Made by a program: the position numbers and the translations under genes. The notes beneath the pieces are model-generated. The model saw only the letters and a program-made list of their open reading frames with translations, searched no databases and was not told where the DNA came from. From Bacteroides_E sp964522975 (lineage in GTDB: Bacteria > Bacteroidota > Bacteroidia > Bacteroidales > Bacteroidaceae), in contig CAZFXK010000051.1 in the NCBI GenBank assembly GCA_964522975.1, positions 1 to 16,732 on the forward strand: a stretch of DNA of 16,732 nt, read 5' to 3'. This document shows, one piece after another, positions 7,064-13,719 of this stretch. Numbering within the stretch: position 1 is the first letter of the stretch; every line of letters starts with the position of its first letter.

Positions 7064-7672
7064 TTAAAACTGAAAAGAGAGCTGTTTTTCATCCCCTAAT
7101 AAATTAAAACTCGTGCGATGATATGGAGTCACCCCCAACTCTTTAATCGCTTCTCTATGTTTTCTTGTAGGATAACCTTTATTTTTATTCCAATCATAGT
7201 AAGGATATAACGTGTGTAGCTCTTTCATATAATCATCACGATACGTCTTTGCCAAAATAGATGCAGCAGCTACCGAAAGATAGGTAGCATCTCCTTTTAC
7301 TATCGTTGAATAAGGTATCTCTTTATAAGGTTTAAACCGATTCCCATCAATTAATAAATATTCCGGTTGCACTTTTAACTGATCCAAAGCGCGATGCATA
7401 GCTAATATGGAGGCATTTAGAATATTGATCTCATCAATTTCTTGCGGACTGACTTGTCCAACACTCCATGCAATGGCTTCTTTCTGAATTATTATCCGCA
7501 GAGCATCCCTTTTTTTTTCTGTCAGCTTTTTAGAATCGGTAAGTATTTCATTTTGAAAATCAGCAGGAAGAATTACTGCAGCGGCAAAAACAGCACCAGC
7601 CAAGCAACCTCTTCCGGCCTCATCACATCCGGCCTCAATCAAATTTCCTTCATTAAATCTAGCTAATAACAT
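7064..7672 (-). CDS. rnhB: Ribonuclease HII
   Basis: RNase HII cuts the RNA strand of RNA-DNA hybrids and nicks at ribonucleotides left in DNA, starting ribonucleotide excision repair. The 202-residue protein is a standard single-domain type 2 RNase H. The catalytic acids are visible: GCDEAGRG (Asp 17, Glu 18), LLIDGN (Asp 109) and VKGDATYLSVAAASILAK (Asp 128). TDSKKLTEKKR and NKGYPTRKHREAI with GVTPYHRTSF are further family motifs. It lies between the terminator of the NlpE-like gene and gpmI. Only 15 bases separate that hairpin from its ATG and I see no -7 box, so its promoter is unresolved; it might lie inside the hairpin or depend on read-through. Confidence 0.97.
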   Translation of the reverse strand: MLLARFNEGNLIEAGCDEAGRGCLAGAVFAAAVILPADFQNEILTDSKKLTEKKRDALRIIIQKEAIAWSVGQVSPQEIDEINILNASILAMHRALDQLKVQPEYLLIDGNRFKPYKEIPYSTIVKGDATYLSVAAASILAKTYRDDYMKELHTLYPYYDWNKNKGYPTRKHREAIKELGVTPYHRTSFNLLGDEKQLSFQF

Positions 7673-7687
7673 CTTATTATATGATAT

Positions 7688-7728
7688 AAAAAAGCGGTGT
7701 ATAGATTTTACTATTCCATCACCGCTTT
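7688..7728 (-). terminator. Terminator of the infB-suf operon
   Basis: A 9-bp GC-containing stem pairs AAAGCGGTG (7691-7699) with CACCGCTTT (7720-7728); an inner ATAG/CTAT pair (7701-7704 with 7711-7714) can extend it. On the - strand it ends in six U (complement of A 7688-7693). It lies about 30 bases after the stop of the NlpE-like gene. Confidence 0.82.
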
Positions 7729-7758
7729 CTTTATTTTTTTGCTTATATACAGCTTAAA

Positions 7759-8205
7759 TTATTCCACTTTACTCAGAATATATTGATCGGCTAATTCACC
7801 ATCAACAAATTCTTTATTAGCATTTAAACGAGTAGCTTTATTCTCCCCTATAAAGTAATATTGAGCCTCTTCATCCCCATCAAAAGTTAAAGTCATATAT
7901 CCTTTTTCCAAAGTATAAGTTCCTTTTCCCTCAATGGTAGAATCACGCTCAATGTAAACTGAAGTCAAATTAAATGTACCATCGTCGTTAATAACTAACG
8001 TTGTTTCTATTCCGGGACAATCTGCTGCAGGTAATGTACCTTTATAAACTCCCCAATAATCTAAAGAATTTTCAGCATAATGACCATCATCCACTATTTC
8101 TACAGACTCAATCACCTCTTCTTCGGCAGCTTGCTGTTTTTTTGCTCCACCAGAACAAGAAGCAACAGCTACCATTAATATCAATAAAAATAAGTTCTTT
8201 TTCAT
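7759..8205 (-). CDS. Small lipoprotein with NlpE N-terminal-like domain
   Basis: NlpE is an outer-membrane lipoprotein linked in E. coli to copper tolerance and surface-sensing Cpx signalling. This 148-residue protein has a clear lipoprotein signal (MKKNLFLLILMVAVASC, Cys 17), an acidic linker (about residues 20-45), then a single beta-rich domain. That domain opens with YWGVYKGTLPAADCPGIETTL, followed by NDDGTFNLTSVY and GKGTYTLEKGYMTLTF, the layout of the NlpE N-terminal barrel. The family CxxC (usually CADC) reads AADC here: the first Cys is Ala 60 and only Cys 63 remains. It has no second domain. It starts 18 bases after the sufS stop and precedes the operon terminator, so it is probably co-transcribed with suf. 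The family match is good; a copper role is not shown. Confidence 0.82.
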   Translation of the reverse strand: MKKNLFLLILMVAVASCSGGAKKQQAAEEEVIESVEIVDDGHYAENSLDYWGVYKGTLPAADCPGIETTLVINDDGTFNLTSVYIERDSTIEGKGTYTLEKGYMTLTFDGDEEAQYYFIGENKATRLNANKEFVDGELADQYILSKVE

Positions 8206-8223
8206 AATTACAAATTTCTTATA

Positions 8224-9438
8224 TTAAAACATTTTTAGAACCTTCTTAATACCTTCCACCAAAACATCCACCTCTTCTTTGGTATTATACAATGCAAAAG
8301 AAGCTCTTACAGTACCTTCTATTCCGTAACGTTCCATCAATGGCTGAGCGCAATGATGACCGGTACGTACAGCAATACCTAATCGATCGAGCAATGTTCC
8401 CAAATCAAAAGGATGAATATCTTTCACCAAAAAAGAAATCACACTACTCTTTTCCCTTGCTTCACCATAAATGCGAAGCCCTTCAATCTCTTTCAACCGT
8501 TGGGTAGCATAGACTAGTAACTCATTTTCGTGTTTTTCGATATTATCTAAACCTAAAGATTCTACATATTCCAGTGCTTTCGCCAGACCTGTGGTTCCGA
8601 CGTAATTAGGGGTACCTGCTTCAAATTTAAATGGAAGTTCATTAAAGGTAGTTCCCTCAAAACTTACATGTTGAATCATCTCGCCCCCACCTTGATAAGG
8701 AGGCAAGCGATCTAACCATTCTTCTTTACCATACAAAACACCTACTCCCGTTGGGCCATAAACCTTATGTGCGGAAAAAGCATAAAAATCAGCATCCAAA
8801 TCTTGTACATCGATTTGAAGATGAGAAATAGATTGTGCTCCATCTATCAATACGGGAATATGATCCGCATGTGCCCTATCAATAATCTTTTTTATAGGAT
8901 TTATGGTACCTAAGACATTGGAAATATGAACAACAGAAATCAGTTTTGTGTGTTTTGAAATTAATTTTTCAAAAGCATCCAAATCTAATTCTCCTTCATC
9001 TGATATGGGAATAACCTTCAGTTTTACACCTCTATTCAGTTCCAAAAGTTGCCAAGGAACAATATTACTATGATGCTCCATGGCAGAAACAATAATCTCG
9101 TCACCCTCTTTTAAGAAAGCCTGCCCAAAAGTAGTGGCCAACAAATTAATAGAACCTGTTGTTCCCGGCGTAAAAATAATTTCATTCACACTTTTCGCAT
9201 TGATAAAAGCACGGGTTACTTCACGAGAAGCCTCGTGTAACGCAGTCGCTTTTTGCGATAAGTAGTGTACTCCTCTATGTACATTTGCATTACAAGAAAA
9301 ATACTCTTGGACTAACACATCTACTACACAATGAGGTTTTTGTGTGGTAGCCGCATTATCTAAATAAACCAAGGGCTTATCATAAATCTTCCGATTAAGT
9401 ATTGGAAAATCGGCACGTATTTTAGTTACATCATACAT
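8224..9438 (-). CDS. sufS: Cysteine desulfurase SufS
   Basis: SufS is a PLP-dependent group II cysteine desulfurase that takes sulfur from L-cysteine as a persulfide for Fe-S cluster assembly, releasing alanine. The 404-residue length fits. Visible residues are EHHSNIVPW (His 123, which stacks on PLP), DGAQSISH (Asp 199), FSAHKVYGPTG with the Schiff-base Lys 225, and RTGHHCAQPL with the catalytic Cys 363, followed by VRASFALYN (Arg 378). The RTGHHCAQP loop is the form that in E. coli works with the sulfur acceptor SufE, but no SufE or SufU is encoded in this window. It starts 15 bases after the sufD stop and is followed by the NlpE-like gene. Confidence 0.97.
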   Translation of the reverse strand: MYDVTKIRADFPILNRKIYDKPLVYLDNAATTQKPHCVVDVLVQEYFSCNANVHRGVHYLSQKATALHEASREVTRAFINAKSVNEIIFTPGTTGSINLLATTFGQAFLKEGDEIIVSAMEHHSNIVPWQLLELNRGVKLKVIPISDEGELDLDAFEKLISKHTKLISVVHISNVLGTINPIKKIIDRAHADHIPVLIDGAQSISHLQIDVQDLDADFYAFSAHKVYGPTGVGVLYGKEEWLDRLPPYQGGGEMIQHVSFEGTTFNELPFKFEAGTPNYVGTTGLAKALEYVESLGLDNIEKHENELLVYATQRLKEIEGLRIYGEAREKSSVISFLVKDIHPFDLGTLLDRLGIAVRTGHHCAQPLMERYGIEGTVRASFALYNTKEEVDVLVEGIKKVLKMF

Positions 9439-9453
9439 TGTAAATAGTTAATT

Positions 9454-10803
9454 TTACTGAGAAACACAACGACATTCTCTACATCCGCCTAATTCTCCCC
9501 GGAATCTCTTTTCAACCAATTCATGTAAACGATCTTTCAAAGGCTCAAGGCGAATTGTGTCTATTACCTCATTCACGAAAGCAAACATTAAAAGTAATTT
9601 GGCTTCTTTCGCAGGTATACCACGAGTCCTCAGATAGAATAAAGCATTCAAATCTAACTGACCAACCGTAGCTCCATGCCCACACTTAACATCATCAGCA
9701 TAGATTTCCAACTGCGGCTGGGCATACATACGAGCCTCTTTAGTCAAGCATATATTTTTATTGCTTTGTTCTGAATAGGTTTTCTGTGCATCAGGACGCA
9801 CTAATACCAATCCATTAAACACCCCTACTGAACGATCATCCAAGACATACTTAAACAACTCATTGCTAGTGCAATTGGATACTTTATGATCAATCAGGGT
9901 ATTATTATCCACCTGTTGCTCCTTATCTATAACCGCCATTCCACAGAGATCAATATGTGCACCCTCTCCCGCCAGAGTTACTTTAGTTGTATTACGAGTC
10001 ACTCCATTATGTAACGTCATCCCATTGAGAAGAACATTACTGTTAGCACCTTGCTGAACATACAAATTATTAAACTTTACGGAATCAGTATGCACCTCTT
10101 CCAGTTCATACATATCAAAATGAGCATTCTCACCTACAAAAACCTCTACTACTTGCGTAGATAAGAATTTCACATTATCCATAGTATGATCACAAATAAG
10201 CAAACGAGCCTGAGCGTTGTTACCGACAATGACTAATATTCTTCTATTCATTAGAAAATCGACATCAGCCCGCAATATATTAATCAACTGTATAGGCTGT
10301 TCTACTACGATATTTTCCGGAATGTAAAAAACAACACCGTCTTGAACAAAAGTTGTATTGAAAGCAGTCAATACGTCCTCTTCCGTATCAGCTAATTTTC
10401 CATAATACTCCTTCAATAGTTCAGGATATTTTCTTGAAATCTCATCTAAACCACCAAAAATTACCCCTTCAGGCAAGTCATACTTCGGTTTTTCTCTACC
10501 GGAATAGAAACTATCGTTAACCACAAAATGAACATCTGTTTCCATATTAGGAACATTACACTTAAAAACCTCATAAGGATTTACCGGAATGGATAAACGA
10601 TTTAAATTGAGTCCAAAATCAGGTTCAAAATACTTTCCTACATTCGTATATCTGTAATTTTCCTCTTTAAGAGATGGAAAACCTCTCTTCTTAAAATCAG
10701 CAAAAGCTTTAGCACGGGGCATATTAAGCAAATCAGAACTATGCTTATATATCATCCCCTCAGCTTGTGAGAAAAGATCAATATATTGTTGTTCAACTTG
10801 CAT
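9454..10803 (-). CDS. sufD: Fe-S cluster assembly protein SufD
   Basis: SufD pairs with SufB in the SufBC2D scaffold complex, where clusters are built, and helps iron entry. The 449-residue protein has a helical N-terminal region, a long right-handed beta-helix (about residues 150-380), and a helical C-terminal domain. VKCGHGATVGQLD carries Cys 374 and His 376, which by spacing match E. coli SufD C358 and H360 at the SufB interface. FYLRTRGIPAKEAKLLLMFAF is the usual C-terminal helix pair. The C-terminus ends GGCRECRCVSQ, with three Cys in six residues (441, 444, 446). The gene begins three bases after the sufC stop, so the two are probably translationally coupled. Confidence 0.96.
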   Translation of the reverse strand: MQVEQQYIDLFSQAEGMIYKHSSDLLNMPRAKAFADFKKRGFPSLKEENYRYTNVGKYFEPDFGLNLNRLSIPVNPYEVFKCNVPNMETDVHFVVNDSFYSGREKPKYDLPEGVIFGGLDEISRKYPELLKEYYGKLADTEEDVLTAFNTTFVQDGVVFYIPENIVVEQPIQLINILRADVDFLMNRRILVIVGNNAQARLLICDHTMDNVKFLSTQVVEVFVGENAHFDMYELEEVHTDSVKFNNLYVQQGANSNVLLNGMTLHNGVTRNTTKVTLAGEGAHIDLCGMAVIDKEQQVDNNTLIDHKVSNCTSNELFKYVLDDRSVGVFNGLVLVRPDAQKTYSEQSNKNICLTKEARMYAQPQLEIYADDVKCGHGATVGQLDLNALFYLRTRGIPAKEAKLLLMFAFVNEVIDTIRLEPLKDRLHELVEKRFRGELGGCRECRCVSQ

Positions 10804-10806
10804 ACC

Positions 10807-11559
10807 TTATCCCCCTATTTCTTTTATCCAATCATAACCTCTTTCCTCCAACTCAAAAGCTAGTTCAGGACCGGCAGATTTTACGATTCTACCATCATAT
10901 AACACATGAACATAATCGGGTTTAATATAATTCAATAAACGCTGATAGTGTGTAATCACAATCGTACTGTTCTCTGGTGTTCTTAACTTGTTAACCCCGT
11001 CTGCTACCACACGTAAAGCATCAATATCCAGGCCGGAATCCGTTTCGTCCAAAATGCTTAATAAAGGATTTAGCATCGCCATCTGGAAGATTTCATTCCG
11101 TTTCTTTTCACCACCCGAAAAACCTTCATTAACAGAACGTCCCGTCAGTTTAGTATCCATCTCAACTAATGCCCGTTTTTCACGCATTAACTTCAAGAAT
11201 TCACTGGCAGTCAAAGGTTTTTCTTCTCTGTATTTTCGATGTTCATTCACTGCTGCACGCATAAAATTCACCATACTAACCCCCGGAATCTCAACAGGAT
11301 ATTGAAAGCTCAAAAAGATGCCTTCCCTACTCCTAACTTCAGGCTCCATGTCTAAAAGATCTTTACCCATAAAGGTTACTTCTCCTTTATCAACCTGAAA
11401 ATTAGGATTTCCAACAAGCACGCTACTTAAAGTGCTTTTTCCAGAACCATTAGGTCCCATGATAGCGTGTACCTCTCCTTTATTTATAGAAAGATTTATA
11501 CCTTTCAATATTTTTTTACCATTAATGCTGGCTTCAAGATTTTTTATCTCTAACATCAT
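10807..11559 (-). CDS. sufC: Fe-S cluster assembly ATPase SufC
   Basis: SufC is the ABC-type ATPase of the SufBC2D complex, cytoplasmic and without membrane domains; ATP-driven dimerisation reshapes SufB and SufD. In 250 residues it shows Walker A GPNGSGKST (35-43), the Q-loop SFQYPVEIPGVS, the signature FSGGEKKRNEIFQ (from 147), Walker B LSILDETDSGLD (catalytic Glu 172) and the switch His 204 in ITHYQRLL. FSGGEKKRNE and DETDSGLD are typical of SufC rather than of transporters. Translation may begin at either of two adjacent ATGs (11559 or 11556). The gap to sufB is 44 bases and to sufD three bases. Confidence 0.97.
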   Translation of the reverse strand: MMLEIKNLEASINGKKILKGINLSINKGEVHAIMGPNGSGKSTLSSVLVGNPNFQVDKGEVTFMGKDLLDMEPEVRSREGIFLSFQYPVEIPGVSMVNFMRAAVNEHRKYREEKPLTASEFLKLMREKRALVEMDTKLTGRSVNEGFSGGEKKRNEIFQMAMLNPLLSILDETDSGLDIDALRVVADGVNKLRTPENSTIVITHYQRLLNYIKPDYVHVLYDGRIVKSAGPELAFELEERGYDWIKEIGG

Positions 11560-11603
11560 TATTTTGTGATTTTATATATTGCTTCCTTTTCCTTATTCAC
11601 TTA

Positions 11604-13055
11604 TTATCCCACACTACCTTCTAATGAAATAGAAAGTAACTTCTGAGCCTCCACAGCAAACTCCATAGGAAGTTTATTAATTACTTCTTTTGCATATCCA
11701 TTGACAATTAAACTAACCGCTTGTTCTAGATCAATTCCTCGCTGATTGCAATAAAATATCTGATCTTCATTAATCTTACTGGTAGTAGCTTCGTGTTCTA
11801 CAATGGCTGTATCATTATGAATATCAATATAGGGAAAAGTATGAGCCCCACATTTATCACCTAACAGGAGTGAGTCACATTCTGTATAATTGCGTGCATT
11901 CTCTGCTTTTTTCCCTACACGCACTAAACCACGATAAGAGTTTTCACTTTTTCCTGCCGATATGCCTTTACTTATAATCGTACTACTCGTATCTTTCCCC
12001 AGATGAATCATTTTTGTACCGGTGTCAGCCTGCTGGTAATGATTTGTAACGGCCACACTGTAAAACTCACCTACCGAACGATCACCCGATAAAATACATG
12101 AGGGATACTTCCAAGTAATAGCCGATCCTGTTTCAACTTGAGTCCAAGAAAGTTTGCTATCCACTCCTTTACAATGCCCCCGTTTGGTAACAAAATTATA
12201 AACACCACCCTTACCTTCCGAATCACCGGGAAACCAATTTTGTACCGTACTGTATTTCACTTCTGCACGATCGTGTACAATAATCTCAACAATTGCAGCA
12301 TGTAATTGATTTTCATCTCGCATGGGTGCCGTGCAACCTTCCAAATATGAAACATACGAATCATCATCAGCTATAATGAGCGTTCTTTCAAACTGCCCTG
12401 TATTAGCAGCATTGATCCTAAAATAGGTAGAAAGTTCCATAGGACATTTCACTCCTTTAGGAATATAAACAAATGATCCATCCGAGAAAACAGCTGAATT
12501 TAAAGCTGCAAAGTAATTATCACGGTAAGGAACCACTGATCCTAAGTATTCTTTCACTAAGTCCGGATGCTCCCTAACTGCTTCACTGAAAGAACAAAAT
12601 ATGATTCCTTTCTCCATCAAGGTAGTCTTAAATGTAGTCTTTACTGAAACAGAATCCATAACTGCATCTACAGCAACCCCCGATAGAGCCATTTGCTCTT
12701 CCAAAGGAATCCCCAACTTATTAAACGTATTCAATAATTCAGGATCTACCTCATCTAAACTTTTAGGGGCTCCCTCTTTAATTGCAGTAGGATCAGCATA
12801 ATAAGAAATAGACTGATAATCAATTTCAGGAATTCGCAAATGTGCCCAAGTCGGCATCTTTAAAGTCAGCCAATGTCTATAGGCATTCAATCTAAATTCC
12901 AATAACCACTCGGGTTCTTCTTTTTTAGAAGAAATTAACCGAATCACATCTTCGTTCAGCCCTTCTTCAATAATCTCTGTATAAACATCTGTTGTAAAGC
13001 CGTATTTATATTTCTCTTCTGTAAATTCCTTTACATATTTATTAGACTCTGCCAT
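11604..13055 (-). CDS. sufB: Fe-S cluster assembly protein SufB
   Basis: SufB receives sulfur from the desulfurase system and carries the nascent cluster in the SufBC2D scaffold. It is 483 residues long, as usual. Key residues fit E. coli SufB with a near-constant offset of about 12: LEGCTAP (Cys 241, like C254), YTECDSLLLGDKCGAHTFPYI (Cys 393, like C405) and VEHEATTSK (Glu 422, like E434). IPKGVKCPMELSTYFRIN and ENSYRGLVRVGKKAENARNYT are further family blocks. TTAAGGAAAAGAAG precedes the ATG and supplies a ribosome binding site. It ends in tandem TAA TAA stops. It is the first suf gene, 43 bases after cvpA. Confidence 0.97.
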   Translation of the reverse strand: MAESNKYVKEFTEEKYKYGFTTDVYTEIIEEGLNEDVIRLISSKKEEPEWLLEFRLNAYRHWLTLKMPTWAHLRIPEIDYQSISYYADPTAIKEGAPKSLDEVDPELLNTFNKLGIPLEEQMALSGVAVDAVMDSVSVKTTFKTTLMEKGIIFCSFSEAVREHPDLVKEYLGSVVPYRDNYFAALNSAVFSDGSFVYIPKGVKCPMELSTYFRINAANTGQFERTLIIADDDSYVSYLEGCTAPMRDENQLHAAIVEIIVHDRAEVKYSTVQNWFPGDSEGKGGVYNFVTKRGHCKGVDSKLSWTQVETGSAITWKYPSCILSGDRSVGEFYSVAVTNHYQQADTGTKMIHLGKDTSSTIISKGISAGKSENSYRGLVRVGKKAENARNYTECDSLLLGDKCGAHTFPYIDIHNDTAIVEHEATTSKINEDQIFYCNQRGIDLEQAVSLIVNGYAKEVINKLPMEFAVEAQKLLSISLEGSVG

Positions 13056-13077
13056 CTTCTTTTCCTTAATTTAATCC

Positions 13078-13099
13078 AATAGATGCTTATTCATCTATT
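13078..13099 (-). other. Stem-loop between cvpA and sufB
   Basis: AATAGATG (13078-13085) and CATCTATT (13092-13099) form a perfect 8-bp stem with a 6-base loop. It starts at the cvpA stop codon and ends 22 bases before the sufB ATG. No U run follows on the - strand, so it is not a classic terminator. It may mark an RNA processing or stability element, or adjust sufB expression. Confidence 0.45.
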
Positions 13100-13602
13100 T
13101 ATTCAGTTATGATATAATTATAAGCCTCCTTTGCCACAGGCAAAAAGATACCGGTCAAATTATTCATTGGATAATATAACACCGAGGCTCTCTTATTTGT
13201 TTCACTTATTAAGTTATTATTCGAATCAATATATTCAAAGACGCCTACACATAAGCTCATTAATAAAAAATACTTTAAGCCACCCAGCAAAAAGCCCAAT
13301 AAACGATTAAGCCCTCCTAACGCCATAGCTGTAAACCCTCGAGTCAATAAAGAACCGATTAAAGCAAAAAGTAGAGGTACAGCTATCCAGATAGCAATAA
13401 AAGCAATAACTTGAGCTGCTGTTAATGAATGAGTAATATAAGGGTGCAAATAGTCAGCAAGATACATATAGAGCGATTTTGCAGCTATAAGTCCCACAAT
13501 AAATCCGAGGATAGCAGCAATTTGCCTTATGAATCCTCTGATAAGTCCCATCACTGCTCCAATACCTACAACAATGAGAATAGTAGCATCTATTACAGAC
13601 AT
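13099..13602 (-). CDS. cvpA: CvpA family inner-membrane protein
   Basis: CvpA-type proteins are small inner-membrane proteins named for a role in colicin V production in E. coli; their molecular activity is not settled. This 167-residue protein shows four hydrophobic segments at about residues 4-20, 27-47, 62-87 and 95-122, and a polar C-terminal tail. MSVIDATILIVVGIGAVMGLIRGFIRQIAAILG at the N-terminus, and the Gly-rich GGLNRLLGFLLGGLKYF before the last segment, are typical of the family. It lies 117 bases after infB and 43 before sufB on the same strand with no visible promoter, so I infer it belongs to the same operon. Confidence 0.92.
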   Translation of the reverse strand: MSVIDATILIVVGIGAVMGLIRGFIRQIAAILGFIVGLIAAKSLYMYLADYLHPYITHSLTAAQVIAFIAIWIAVPLLFALIGSLLTRGFTAMALGGLNRLLGFLLGGLKYFLLMSLCVGVFEYIDSNNNLISETNKRASVLYYPMNNLTGIFLPVAKEAYNYIITE

Positions 13603-13719
13603 TTTTTATATAAAAAAGCACGTGCCTCTCTAGTTGCTAATCACACAGATGATAATCACCCGCTCCAACCTTCTGACACATGCTCAACGTTCACTGTACT
13701 TTTCAGCACAAGAAAATAG

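Noticed and set aside
10988..11305. 105-codon + strand frame inside sufC
   Set aside because: It is antisense to a well-conserved ATPase gene and has no family features.
13603..13640. GCACGTGC palindrome followed by a U run on the - strand before cvpA, as a terminator
   Set aside because: The palindrome has no loop, so the usable stem is only about two base pairs; it is not a credible terminator.
13656..13709. 18-codon GTG-start frame on the - strand in the infB-cvpA gap
   Set aside because: It is very short, has no ribosome binding site or recognised motif, and random frames of this length are common.
13429..13719. 96-codon + strand frame across the cvpA start and the infB-cvpA gap
   Set aside because: It is mostly antisense to cvpA, lacks a recognisable domain, and opposes the direction of every gene around it.
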